Positions 39,401 through 50,205 of a stretch of 64,000 nucleotides of DNA are shown in pieces (position 1 is the stretch's first letter; the number at the start of each line of letters is the position of its first letter). Location of the stretch: assembly GCF_001649575.2 (NCBI RefSeq), contig NC_051433.1, positions 30,568,208-30,632,207 of the forward strand, read 5' to 3'. The notes beneath the pieces are model-generated. The model searched no databases and was not told where the DNA came from. It worked only from the letters and a program-made list of their open reading frames with translations. The position numbers were made by a program, and so were the translations under genes. The stretch comes from Kryptolebias marmoratus. Lineage: Eukaryota; Chordata; Actinopteri; Cyprinodontiformes; Rivulidae.

Positions 39401-42400
39401 AATGATGTGATTCTTGCTGTCCTTACACTTTGTCTGTTGTACACATAATACATCTACCTTCCTCTTCTGCATCATGTCACCCAGCTCTCTACCTTTGCCT
39501 GTCATTGTCCCTACGTTTAGAGCTGCTATCCTCAGACTTCCCTCTTCTCCCTCTGTCTCCTGGCACATTTCCCTCCTCGTGGTCTTTGACTAACAGTAAT
39601 ACAATTTCTGCTGGCACTCTGTTTGTCAACAGCACCCGTGGCAGTCGTTGTTAACCCGAGCCTCGACCAATCCGGTATGGTGTTGCTTGGATGAATTCGC
39701 ATGTTGGTTTTGGCAGAAGTGTTTTTTGCCAGATGCCCTTCCTGACACAACCCTCACCATTTACCCGGACTTGGGACCAGCACAAGAGATACACTGGCTT
39801 GTGCTCCTTAGTGGCTGGTTTTGCTCACTAGTTGCTAGTTTCTGTTTTATAGATATTAAGCTAAAATCAGATGTGGTAGTAGCTGGAGTCCATTCACAAC
39901 ACGTACTCTGAGCGTGATGTCTCGTAATATCCCATGACACTGCACTTAACATTGTTTTTACTGTTTGATCAAAATGGCTACAACATAAGATGAGCTTAGT
40001 CTAAAACTCTGGCACGAAAGGAGGAAAATATACATTCCTTCAACTGATTTGGATTTTTTTTTTTTCCTCAAAAAAGATTACTTTGCTTTCAGGTAAATTG
40101 TGCAGGATGTGTTACATTAAAGGTGGGGGAAAGTTTTAAAATGATTTAAAGTGGTCTTGTTTTTTTATGGGCCTGTAACAGAATGTGATCTTCCCCAGTT
40201 AATCTTCACACTCCTCTAAACTTCTCCCAGAGTTTTTGGCTACTTTGTTACCTTTCAGTCTTTCTTTACTTCACTTCCAGGGAGATGAAGAAAGGAAATA
40301 TCTCTATGATTCTTGGTACTATGAGCAAGAAGCTGAAGACCTCACTGGGAGCTTCAGTAGACCTTGGCCTGACAGGAAAGGATTGGGTGGTTCATCGCAG
40401 CTTGACAGTAAGAAATTGACTTAATCCATTTTACTATTGGTCTGTTTTTGTTTGTTTTGTAGAAGTTCAGCCGTTGTCTTTGTGTTCAAAGGAAAGTGCA
40501 AAGAAGTTTGAGCTGAACGTCAACATTTTTGGGTCGACTGTGGAGAGCCTTCTGTACAGATATGGAAAGGTAACATTTCATTGAATTTTCTCCTTAGAAG
40601 TTTTCAGTTCTTTAGAATTGATTTCCCATTTGACTTAAACAGCTGAATGAATGAGTTCTTTCAAAGTAATTTTATTCAAAATTAAATAAATAAATGGTAA
40701 TTAAAAATTATTAATAAATATTACATTAAATAAATAAATGTTCCCATGAAATAAAACATTTAAATAGAAATGTATTTTATTTATTTCAAGATTTATTTAT
40801 TTATTTAATAACGGAGTTTCATTTTGTAAAGCTACTTTACATATTTTGAGAGCTTTAAATTTTTATCCCCGTTTTTTGTTTTGAAACGCTCTTTATTTCA
40901 TGTTCTTATATTCAGATGAGGGGGCAGGTCTGGTCAGGATTAATGATTTGCATCTGCTTCACAGAAACTGACATACTCTAATGTTTTTTTGACCAATCAC
41001 AGCAAAGTATCCCCCCCCCTTCCCCGGCTGAGCTTTGCTTGGTCTGACCATAGACATTATTTACATACACACCTTGAAGGCCAGCACCGACCGGCACCGC
41101 CTATTGGAGCTGACGTATCAGCGCGGCCACCATCTTGGCTGGGTCTTTCACGCGTCCCCAGTTCATTTCTTTGTCCTGAGTTAGCTGTATGTCCAACTAA
41201 AATAATCAGACCTCTCTGAATCTTTACCCGATTTTCACAGTTTGGTTTGTTACAAACAGCAGAGATGTAGTTACGATACAGGACGCTCTCACACATTAAA
41301 AATACGTGCTACGATGCTAAAATACTTTGTTGTATGCTCTTTAACAAAGACAGACATATAGTATGGCATATTAATAGATGTATAAATTAATACATTTTAT
41401 ATTTTAATAAAGAAGCAAGTTTGATTGTTCATTCAAATTTATTTCACTCTCTCACACACACATATACACAATCCTGAGCCTTCTGTATACACCACATACA
41501 CAATTTCTTCATATTTTTGTGTGCTGTGTATGCGCACCCACATGCACAGTTTGTTAGTTTTCTAAAGGCCTGGAAAGTAATCTTTAGAAACTCCAGGTCA
41601 TTCCAGGGTCTCACACTGCCCTGCTTTAACTGGGGCTGGAGAGCTGAGGCTCACTTTCAGGGAGAGAAAGGTCCACTGGAAGCTCTCTGCAGCTTTCCTT
41701 CAGGTTTCTGTGTTCCTAAAAATTAAGACACATAATACTTAAAAACAATTTAATTGAAAACAACTTGAAAAGGTTTTAGTATCCCACAGTGTATTGTAAT
41801 ACACAAAACATCATTAATTCCTAAACATGCAGAAAGAACTAACAGGTAAAAACGGGTTTAACAAAGTGTGATATTAACTTTAGTTTTACATATAAATCAG
41901 ACATTTCTGTTAACATGTACAGTAAAATCTCCTCCTCTCTGGAGATGAGATGGGAAGCTGAAGACAGGTGGGGTCACAGCGTCTCTAATCCAGTCCTGTT
42001 AAAGTCCTCTGGTTTGAAATGTTCACTACAGACATGAGACGAGTCTGTAGCAACAAAACCCCCCCTTCTTACTGCAGCTTCCCATTGCCTCCTTAAATCT
42101 GTGTTAGTGGGAAACCTTCAAAATGTGAAGAAAAAACAACAGAAAGAGCTAATGAGAGAGAGAGGACCAGTTCCTCCTGTTAGCATTTTGTTGATTGCCT
42201 AATAATGTTAGCTACAATAATATAATAATATAAATGGTCAGATAACTAAAATTGTTGTTCAATCTTACTTGTGAAAGGTGATCCCATGTGATCAATTTTC
42301 AATACTGTGCCAGTTTTTGCAACCGTAGGCTTCACAAAGTCCAGTCATAGCTGCTCGCTGTGTGGTTACTCCTGTTGGCTCCATCCAATATGGCGGCGAT

Positions 42401-45400
42401 GCAGGATGCACTACATGTCTGTGCGGCCGATGATTTGACCAGACCCGCCCCCTCTTTTGAAAATGAAAAACATGAAATAAGAAGCTCTTAAAATGAAAAA
42501 TGGGGTTAAAAAATAAAAGCCCCAGAAATATGTTAAGTAGCTTTACAAAATAACACAAAATGAAACTTTATTAGTAAATAAATCTTGAACGAGGATAAAA
42601 AACTGAACATTTATATTTAAATGTTTTTTTGGAATATTTATTAATAATTTTTAAATAACACTATTTATTTATTTTTGAATGAAATAGCTCTTCATACTCC
42701 AGTGCTTTTCCAAATCCTCCCTCCCTGTGTCTTCTGCCTCTAGTTTGTGTCCTGTGAGGGCTCTCATCCTGATGGCATAAACATGTATTTACTTACTGCT
42801 TTTAAATAAAAAAAGGACTAATGCTAAGCAACATCTTTTAAGTTGTTACTTAGAAAAAATAAATCATCTACAGAGGTTGAATAATTAACTGTGCCAGTAC
42901 AGCTCTTAGTATTCCCTTGTTGTTTTTTCATTTCAGCCACAATATAAGTGTACGATAGCAATGAATTTTAGGTTCTGACCGCATACGGGTGGTCTATAAA
43001 AGAAAGAAAGAAACAGAATCAGAAATGCAGGCGGTCTGTATTGATAAAACTACTTCAGACACCTACCTTCAACATTTATATCTGCACAGTATGACTAACT
43101 TAAGCACCTATAACTCTGCTGCTTAACATAGTTTACAAATCAAACACTGTACCCGATGAGGTTAGCTTTAGCATGTAGCTCCGTCCATACTTGACATTTG
43201 GGAATGTCAATGTGGGACAACATAGCGTGTCAGTCTTTTTATCTGGTGTATGTAAACTTCTGGTTTCAACTGTAATTGTCTTCCACATTCCCATGAAGTT
43301 CTAAATGAAGGCTCCTAGTGTCTTGTTGATGTTGTACAATTTCAAGTTCTCCTATGTGTGTGGCATTAAGTTATAGGCTTTCCTGTAGTCAGTCTAGGCG
43401 GTGCACAGGTTTGTGTGTCCTGTATTACAGTCTGAAGCTACGGTTCTGTCGACCCCTGGTGTTGGTTCCAGTTCCCTTCTGTGCCTCGCTCATGTTCCTA
43501 TTCATCTTAGGCGCTATGATTTCAAATAACAAAGTTTGGGACCCCCTGGTAAAGATGTTTTGTGTCTCCTGTACTGCTGATTTTTTAAAATAAAGTTCCT
43601 AAGTATCTCCTACAAGCCTGTTAACACAATTAAATACCAATTTTAAAACTGAACAATAGTTTGTAGTACTTGTTTGGCATGTCAGAAGAGTGTAGTCAAT
43701 CATTTTCTATTTCTAATAGGTAAATTGTGCCTTTTGTGATATTAGAATTTTTTTATTGTGTGGTTTTAATGAAAATGTTTCCTGAACTGTTAGTGTTCTG
43801 AAAATGCATTTTTATTTTTCTAAAAACGTGTCTTCTTCTTTTTCCTTGGCCTGTTCCCTTTTCAGGGGTCGATACAGCGAGTCATCCTCCTCCATCTAAC
43901 TCTGTCCTCACTCCAACTACGTCCATGTCCACCAAGGATAATCTGTTTTTGTTAGAATTAGTTAGGATGGGTTCCTCAAAGAAACTCTGAATACGTTGAA
44001 CCTGCATCATGATGAAAGACACAAGGCAGCATAATAAAAGCAAACAGTTCTTACTAACGTAGACACTATAAGGTTCAAATGTCAGAAAGTCTTCATACTT
44101 CAGGATAGTTTATCACCCTGTCAGGTCATCTTTCTTGGTGTTTAGGTATACAGAAAATTGATTCTGAATCATGAAATCACCACAAACCTCCATTTCCTTT
44201 CATGCACCTGCTGGTGATGTCAGAGCATCGTGGACGAACAGCTCATCCTGAAGAAAGTAGCAGACGTGGTGATCAACCTGTACGCCATGACAGCCGTACT
44301 GTCCAGAGCCAGCCGCTCTATCAGCATTGGCCTCAGGAATCATGACCAGGAGGTGTGTATGACATGCACACACACACAGGCTGTGTCAGAATCACTTCAT
44401 TGGCTAAGTATGCTCACACATGCATGGAATTTATTGTCAGTAGATGGTCACACTCTATATGTACTTCCAATTGCAATAAAATATAAAAGTCAAGTTGCGA
44501 AAACAAATTTGATTAAATACAATAAATAAAAGCAGCAAAACAAATGCAATTTAAATAGATTATATAGAAATTGAAAATGCAAAGTAACAATATGTGCTTC
44601 TTAAAGTCTGCTGTCTTCTCCACAGTCTTAAGGGTGTTCAGCTCCCAACTGTCAATCAACCTCATGTCAATACACAGACTCATCATCGTTCTTTATCAGT
44701 CCAATGACTGTAAATTTAATGATGTTAACAGCAGTGGTGCAGTCATTGGTATAGAGGGAGAAGAGCAGTGGAGACGGGACACATCCCTGAGGAACTCGTG
44801 TACTAATTGTCCTTACACCTGACGTGACGTCACCATGCCTCACCTGCTGCTTCCTGCCTGTCAGGAAGTTGACGATCCACTGGCAGAGCTTGGTGGGGAG
44901 GATCTGTGGGTCGACTGTATTAAACACCGAGCTGAAGTCCACAAACAGGGTTCTTGCATAGGTCCCTGGATGGTCCAGATGTTGCAGGATGAAGTCTAGA
45001 CCCATGTTTATGGGTGTACACTTCATCCACTGACCTGTTTGACTGATAGGCAAACTGTAAGGGTCAGAAGGTTACCTGTTCTGTCCTTCAGGTGCGTCAA
45101 CACTAGGCGATCACAGGCTTTCATAATGACAGATGTCCAGGCTTCTGGTCTGTAGTCCTTCAGACCTTTGGTGGAGGATTTCTTTGGGACTGGAATGATT
45201 GTTGCCTGTTTGAAACAGGAGGGAACTTCACAGAGCTCCAGCACCTTTATTCAGCAGAACAGGGGCGTGTGGACGTCTGTAGTTAGTGATGTTTGAGAGG
45301 TCCTTCCACACTGAGGGATGTTTGTAGCCTAAAAAAGGACTTTCGGCTTTTCTCCCTGTTCAGTGTATTTTTGGCCTGCCTGTACAGAGTCCTCTCTTCT

Positions 45401-48400
45401 CCTCTTTGGCCCAACAAAGTTCTCTCAGCCTTGCTGTAAACCACGGTTTGTTACTGAATGTGTGAACAGTCTTGTCTGCTATGCACATGTTCTCTCAGAA
45501 AGTGATGCAGGATGTCACAGTGTCAGTGAGTCGTAGCAGCTCTCCAGTCTGTGCAGTCAAAGCAAAGGTTTGGCAGCTTTTAGTTTCTGCTTGTAAGATG
45601 GAATGAGATGGACCAAGCAGTGGTCAGAGTGTCCTAAAGCACCTCAGGGGACAGAGTGATAAACCTTTTTCAAAACTGTATAGCAGTGATCCAAAGTGTT
45701 TTTGTCTCTGGTGGAACAATTGATGTGCTATCTGTGTTTTGGCAGTTCAGGGTTTAATTTAGCTCTGTTAAAGTTGCTGATCTTATCTGTGCTTCAGATG
45801 AACACACTCTAGCTGCTGCCAGTTTTCTCCTCCTCTGTAGATACAGACACACATGAGGTGATCATGTTTAAAAGCTTTCATTCTATGTAATTCCACTGAT
45901 TTTATAAAAATGTTTTGTTTGGGTCTGGGTTTTTAATCTTAAGGTAAACAGGAAATGTAGAGCTGGCAAATATTTGTCTCCTCTGCTGAGTTTTCTTTCT
46001 TTTGCTCCTGGTTTTAACTTGGACTCGCTCTCTGTTGTATTTTCCAGGTGCTGCTCACAAACACGTTCTGCAATGAGGCCTTCTTCAAGAACAATTACTT
46101 GATAGTTCAGCTGCAGAAACGTAAGTGAAACATCCATCCATCCATCCATCCATCTTCTTCCTCTTATCCGGGGTCGGGTCACGGGGGCAGCAGCCTAAGC
46201 AGGGAGACCCAGACTTCCCTCTCCCCAGCCACTTGGGCCAGCTCCTCCGGGGGAATCCCAAGGCGTTCCCAGGCCAGCAGAGAGAAGAATTGTTTGCACC
46301 TAATTTGAATCCTAATTTAAGTCACATCAACAAATAAATTAAATAAAATAAATGAAAAAGTGCAAACAAAGCACCAACACACGTCTCACTTCCAGGCCAA
46401 TGAATAACAACAGAGAACTCTGACAAACAGACAGATGCTGGACTGTGCTTTTTGTGGCACTGCATGTTGGATCACTACATGGAACAACAAAACATCTAAT
46501 GCTGAATTTAATAGCATCATTTTACTGGTAAACAAGGATAATATTTTCACTAAGCACAGAACATGCTTACCATATTCGGTCTTGTGAAGTAACTAACCTC
46601 TATGGTCTATATATATATTAGCCTGCCGGTCATAAGGGCAGCGCGGAGGTGAGGAGAGAAGCGTTGCACCATTGAGCACGTTGTTCACGTTGAGAGAGGC
46701 ACGCGAGGCGGGTGTTGTCGTGCAAAAGTATAAAAGTGAACGGCACTGGTAAAAAAAAAAAAATTTTAATCCAGAAGTGCTACCTTGGGCCACACACTAA
46801 AGAAAAGAAATCATCATTAGGGCACTTTTTTGGTTCAGAGGGAAAAGGGCAGGTGCTCTAGCACCACCTAGTGTCTATCTGTGCACATCTCTGTGTACAC
46901 CAAATCATGCAGGTTGATCGGGAACAGTGTTCTGACTTTTGGTAGCCGTACATCGCTCAGTGTAAACAAAATTTGCAAGAAACCGCATGAAAATAAATAA
47001 TGAGAATCAATGGGATTCTGACGTGTTTGGAGCTCGGTAGTTTAGATACACTTCACAGTAAGAACATCATGTAAAGTTAAATTGGGTTACAGGAAGTTGG
47101 ACTTTACATCTGTGATGTTCATATTTTTAGCCATTTTTAAACAATTATAGTTAAAGTTTGATGATTTTTAGATATTTGACCCCAGAAGGATTTCTGATAC
47201 AGTATATACACGTATTTCTGCTCTTTCACCCAGTCTCTGACTGCTACACAACATGTTTTTCTCTTATGTCCCCCTAGAGTACGCACCCAAACTCTCATTG
47301 ATCTTCATTGTATCTGAGTTTCTCCTGAAAACTGAAATCAAAGGGTCGTTTTTAACTTACACATCTTCTGTACAGCCCACTGTAGAATCAGAAACATTTC
47401 ATTTATTATTTATTTGGATTGGGACAAGTGTTAACAAATACTGCACACTATTACATTCACAGCCAAGACTAATTTACAATCCACAACCCCACATGAGCCT
47501 TTAGCAACATAAGACAAAAACTGGTTAAAATGCAGTTTTAAAGAATAAAACATTACACTTAGTAAGACAAATTCCTAAAACAAATCCCAACTAGAAGTGC
47601 AGGCAGTTATGACAGAGGTCCAGGCCATCCAACACATTTCATAACGATCCAGTGAGCCATTTTTGAGTGAACAATATTTTTTGGATTACAGCCCACCCTA
47701 TCGCTCAATGTTTGTCAGTTTTGGTCCAGTAATTCAGAATTGGTCAGAATTGCCTTGACAGCAGTTTAAAGTTAATCTCATCAGCTTTTGTTGTTTTCAA
47801 GATGTGGCAGAATATGTTTTTTTTCTAGCTAGCACTAAATAACTTACACATTTTAAAAATACTTACTTGACTTTGTCAACCTGTGTTCAGATTAGTATTT
47901 CGAATTAATATGGTGAATTTCATGGTGATTGACCTTTAAAGCTCCAAAAAGAGGCCAAAACAAACAAACCAAGCTGTATTTAGAAGTGGCCATGGCCTAT
48001 ACCATGTGACTCAGTACAGTTCAGGGAACTTGTGAACAAAGACTTTAAATTGCGAAACTTAAAGTTTAGAAGATACAGGACAAAATGCAAAAACCCTAAT
48101 GATAGCGCCCCCTATAGGTGGACATATCTGATTATTTTTGTGAGCCACATGCACAAGCCCTTCTAGTAGAATCCCAAAACTCTAATAGCATTAACAAAAA
48201 GGAAGCAGTTATTTCTGACCACAAAACTGGTTCTCCTTCAGAAACTGCTTCAGTCTTGAACTAAAATTTTTCCCATTAAATCTCAATTTCAAGTCTGCAA
48301 GTAAAGAATTCCACCCAATCCCTAATGTTTGTGCCATGAATGTCCTCTATGAGTTAGTGCTCTGACAACAGCAGGTCCAATCAGCTTTAAACAACCATCC

Positions 48401-49026
48401 TGCATCCTTTTAAGTAATACAATCATGACAACATGGTCATTTTTATTGAGAAGGATTCTAATACAGTTCATTAAAACTTTGAGCTCTCAACAAATAAACA
48501 AAAAGTATCTTCTGAATAATCCCAAGGATGGTTGTCTTTAATCAGCTGAGCAAACCTTTCCTTTCCTCTGAAATGTTCAGGTAATCTGCTTGTGTCAGTT
48601 CAGTCAGAGGTCTTACATTGAGGGCCGGGACAGATTTATACATTAAAACACTGACATGTTGTCAGCCTATATCATTACAGAAGGATGTCCCTAATGCCTA
48701 CAGGGCTTTGGAGAAGATGGTTGATGTTTATGGGATTTTGGTCAGTAATTGGACTGGCAGCCGCCAACATTATTCAATGCTTTCTAATTAATGAGTCAAA
48801 TGTACTGCAGCTAATATTTAGTTAATCAGTGACACAATACAGACAGGTTGTGCTTTGCCAATGAATTTTGCCCAGTTACCAAATAAAATGGACTAATTTT
48901 GAATTTTCTGTTCAATGTGTTCCAGATTCTCCTGAAAACAATGATGCCAACATTAAGAAGATCGCCAAGGCGGTCTTAGAGAGCCGAGAGTACATCTGCT
49001 CTCACCCTCTGGAAAGAACATTTTGA
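24490..49026 (+). CDS. acad9: Acyl-CoA dehydrogenase family member 9, complete, 18 exons
   Basis: ACAD9 is a mitochondrial matrix-side FAD flavoenzyme of the ACADVL branch and a core factor of the MCIA complex that assembles respiratory complex I. Coding exons: 24490-24639, 26242-26335, 26422-26523, 26637-26743, 26874-26974, 28430-28508, 28580-28751, 29793-29866, 30783-30858, 30946-31016, 31105-31224, 31315-31443, 35951-36030, 40281-40407, 40492-40569, 44224-44352, 46048-46120, 48926-49026. The spliced total is 1863 nt, 620 aa plus stop, against 621 aa and 18 exons in human. All borders are GT/AG and all phases fit. Residues 1-40 are Arg-rich without acids, a typical mitochondrial presequence. 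Both family signatures are present: CLTEAGSGSDAAS across exons 5/6, and [20 protein letters not shown] in exon 12. The catalytic-base glutamate is the last codon of exon 12 (residue 425; FE|GTNEILR across the junction). The ACADVL-type C-terminal domain ends [10 protein letters not shown]. The start is the first ATG of the presequence; a second Met is codon 3. Confidence 0.96.
24640..26241 (+). other. acad9 intron 1
   Basis: A 1.6-kb intron with donor GTAAGT and acceptor TCCTGCAG. It holds a possible short dispersed repeat near 24885-24960 (GGTGACCAGACGTCCCC) but no ORF worth calling. Confidence 0.8.
27357..28017 (-). pseudogene. L1/Tx1-type LINE ORF1 relic in acad9 intron 5
   Basis: On the minus strand an ATG at 28017 opens [21 protein letters not shown] frame-broken middle follows with [16 protein letters not shown], matching the RRM-like 'LRLVGLPE...EG' core of L1 ORF1 proteins. 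The last part is an open stretch ending [12 protein letters not shown] and [10 protein letters not shown], matching the L1 ORF1 C-terminal domain. Several stops interrupt it. The host intron runs 26975-28429. Confidence 0.65.
28752..30782 (+). other. acad9 introns 7 and 8, no further genes
   Basis: Intron 7 (28752-29792) and intron 8 (29867-30782) flank exon 8. I see only AT-rich unique-looking sequence and no convincing element or ORF; the open frames near 29437-29706 have no known domain. Confidence 0.6.
31457..31675. repeat. Degenerate minisatellite in acad9 intron 12
   Basis: Units of roughly 25-35 bp built on TTAGCTGTCAAACC / AACCGAGAATT recur at least six times with many substitutions. 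It begins just after the exon 12 donor. Confidence 0.75.
31830..32650. repeat. Probable dispersed repeats, unclassified
   Basis: 31830-32010 has the CTTGCTAACAGACAGGCAGA-type block I associate with fish interspersed repeats, and 32180-32580 resembles another dispersed fish repeat. No termini were established. Confidence 0.35.
32722..34071 (-). mobile_element. Kolobok-like non-autonomous element, copy A
   Basis: Inverted homologue of 57790-59122. The end at 32722 shows TTAA followed by AGCTGAACTGAAATC, the same terminal inverted repeat as copy B. The other end, near 34071, abuts a LINE fragment and has lost its outer TIR. Two coding relics are kept. On the minus strand, near 33835-33620, is a THAP-like zinc-finger exon ([13 protein letters not shown], then [10 protein letters not shown]) whose first cysteine codon has become TGA. 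On the + strand, near 32970-33133, is an acidic N-terminus (MEEE, then [10 protein letters not shown] and SQESDENS). It lies in acad9 intron 12. TTAA targets plus a THAP domain are recognised traits of the Kolobok superfamily; the assignment is my inference. Confidence 0.75.
34075..34156 (-). mobile_element. Short LINE RT fragment
   Basis: On the minus strand it encodes [20 protein letters not shown], matching the RT segment that follows the catalytic motif in APE-type fish LINEs. It is truncated where copy A of the Kolobok-like element begins. Confidence 0.6.
34157..35155 (+). mobile_element. Tc1/mariner-like element, decayed
   Basis: The left end carries CTGTCAAAAATGATGGAATC. The + frame at 34564-34821 keeps [15 protein letters not shown] and [13 protein letters not shown], typical of Tc1-like transposase DNA-binding regions. 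Later pieces at 34840-35030 include a DESASG-like and an [19 protein letters not shown] catalytic-region remnant in shifting frames. The right end is near GTTTGAGGCACAG. Stops and indels inactivate it. It lies in acad9 intron 12. Confidence 0.7.
36086..37086. mobile_element. hAT-type non-autonomous element with 8-bp duplication (gapped)
   Basis: The element at 36094-37078 starts CAGGGGTGGAAATTAA and ends CTAATTTCCACCCCTG, with flanking CTTAAAAC and ATTAAAAC (7 of 8). Sub-terminal GCCAC/GTGGC-rich blocks are also inverted. An assembly gap (36608-36835) hides the middle. It starts 63 bp after the acad9 exon 13 donor. Frames running through the gap are not genes. Confidence 0.85.
37853..37913. 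repeat. Perfect 26-bp-arm palindrome with 9-nt loop
   Basis: The left arm at 37853-37878 is the exact reverse complement of the right arm at 37888-37913; the loop is GAGTTGGTT. An outer GTGAGA/TCTCAC pair extends the stem with a bulge. It lies in acad9 intron 13, beside a LINE relic. Confidence 0.95.
38020..39770 (-). mobile_element. RTE-type LINE relic (endonuclease and RT start)
   Basis: On the minus strand, 39568-38876 encodes an APE endonuclease domain: [18 protein letters not shown], then [20 protein letters not shown], then [15 protein letters not shown]. After frame changes, 38304-38100 encodes the RT N-terminus ([20 protein letters not shown], then [11 protein letters not shown]). 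The 5' end near 39770 has the GATGCCCTTCCTGACACAAC block seen in fish RTE elements. The catalytic RT part is missing and frames are broken. It lies in acad9 intron 13. Confidence 0.85.
40671..42685. mobile_element. Long-TIR element with a THAP-exon relic
   Basis: The left arm 40671-40936 and right arm 42436-42685 are imperfect inverted repeats of about 250-266 bp (outer TTTATTCAAAAT...; inner GGGGGC(A/G)GGTCTGGTCA). Inward from the right arm, on the minus strand, 42346-42269 encodes a THAP-type start (CEAYGCKN, then WHSIEN, a stop, then HGITFHK) ending in a splice-donor-like AAGTAAG. The interior also has CA-rich sequence near 41450. No target-site duplication was found. It lies in acad9 intron 15. 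The superfamily is unassigned. Confidence 0.65.
43270..43515 (-). mobile_element. Third copy of the REL-endonuclease LINE, short
   Basis: Collinear with 850-1095: the blocks GGCTTTCCTGTAGTCA, CACAGGTTT and TACAGTCT(G/T)AAGCTACG are shared. Only the RT-upstream region remains. Confidence 0.7.
43845..43935 (-). mobile_element. RTE-type LINE 3' end fragment
   Basis: AGGGGTCGATACAGCGAGTC, followed by the C/T-rich CATCCTCCTCCATC block, matches the 3' region of fish RTE elements in reverse orientation, as recalled from memory. Confidence 0.5.
44590..45840 (-). mobile_element. CR1/L2-like LINE relic
   Basis: The minus strand encodes an RT core: [18 protein letters not shown], then [17 protein letters not shown], then [19 protein letters not shown], then a KFTVIGLI segment where the FADDTT catalytic motif has been lost. 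Sequence from 45250 to 45840 corresponds to its upstream linker. It lies in acad9 intron 16. Confidence 0.8.
46129..46285 (-). mobile_element. LINE 3'-end fragment with (CATC)n tail
   Basis: CATCCATCC repeats are followed by CTTATCCGGGGTCGGGTCAC, GGGGGCAGCAGCCTAAGC and GGCGTTCCCAGGCCAGC, a very common teleost LINE/SINE 3' end read in reverse. It begins about 10 bases after the acad9 exon 17 donor. Confidence 0.85.
46600..46770 (+). repeat. Possible A-tailed retroposon
   Basis: A G/C-richer 150-bp block (CCGGTCATAAGGGCAGCGCG...) ends in a run of 13 A bases. It might be a SINE, but I see no clear pol III A and B boxes. Confidence 0.3.
47600..48300. repeat. Probable dispersed repeat, unclassified
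   Basis: Contains GATAGCGCCCCCTATAGGTG and a TTGACCTTTAAAGCTCCAAA-type stretch that recall fish interspersed repeats. No ends or coding sequence were found. It lies in acad9 intron 17. Confidence 0.35.
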
Positions 49027-49416
49027 GCCAATCAGCTGTCTCTCAAACTTTGATTGGATAACATGTGCAAGGAACTTCACTCTCAATAATCTGTCTTTAC
49101 ATTTGTTTTACTATTATAAGCCTAATTCATGCATAGAATCAAGGAGGAGCTGTAATTACCACACAAGATCAAAATGTGCTTTAACTCTTGTGTTAGAATG
49201 ACCCATTCGTTTCAGATGAACCAGTTCGGTGTTGATGGTGCAGTTTTCTGTTGATCTAGTCTTCGTTATATGTTTGAAAACTAATTTTAAAGTCTTGGAT
49301 GGCTCTCTCCTGTCAGTCAGAGGCGGGTTTAATGCATTTTAGACATTATTGTACTGAGCTCTCCAAAAGTAACAATATCACATTGTTTTGTATCCATAAG
49401 GTAGTGACCTTTTCAA

Positions 49417-49422
49417 AATAAA
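49417..49422 (+). promoter_or_regulatory. Probable acad9 polyadenylation signal
   Basis: AATAAA lies 391 bases after the acad9 stop codon, and I see no earlier AATAAA in the presumed 3' UTR. Confidence 0.6.
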
Positions 49423-50205
49423 AGTGTAACTTTAGCTCATGTGCTGTAGTGTTTGCTGAGGATGGTCTGCGGTCGTTGCTGGGACCTAGGGCCACAGCTG
49501 CACCCAGATCTGTCACAGACAGCCTGAGGAGAGGCTCACATCCAAAGTAGACGTACTGCTTCAGAGTTTATCAGCTTGCTGCTGTAATCATATTTACCAG
49601 TGCTAGTAAATATTCTCAGTCAATCTTAGGTTTCAATAAAACCTCAACTACAAGTGCAAACACAGTCATTACAGAAATGACAGGACTGTCTGGAAAGCCT
49701 CCTGGAGACAAAAACTGGTTCAAGGACTGGGCTACACCTGTCCCGGTCCAGGACTGGGCTACACCTGTCCCAGTCCTGGTCAAGCCACTTCCGAACCAGA
49801 GACAATATTAGAAAAGACAAAAAGGAGTGGACTGCTGCTCTCTGCTCCAAAGTCCTCTTTTTCAGATGAAAGTAAGTTTTGCATTTCGTTTGGAAATCAA
49901 ATTTCCAGTCTGGAGAAAGAATCCAAGATGCTTGAGGTTCAGAGTGAAGATCACTCTGTGATGATGTGGACAGTCCTATCATCTGCTAATGTTGTTCTGC
50001 TGGGTTATATCAAATCCAAAGTCAGCATAGCCATATACTAGGACATTTTAGAGCACAAACTGTCTCAGGAACTGAATCGTGGGTTTTCATCATCTGTAAG
50101 TCATAATCATCAAAACTAACACACACATAAAAACACCCAGCTTGCCTTATTTTTCCACATGGTTGGTTCAACTTCACTTCAAGCCAGGGTCCTTGGACCT
50201 GTGCA

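Noticed and set aside
38020..39770. Host gene similar to craniofacial development protein 2
   Set aside because: The endonuclease domain and its RT continuation on the same strand show a LINE; such host-gene names arise from LINE-derived annotations.
46600..46770. tRNA- or 5S-derived SINE
   Set aside because: No convincing A and B box pair and no cloverleaf could be drawn; left as a possible A-tailed retroposon.
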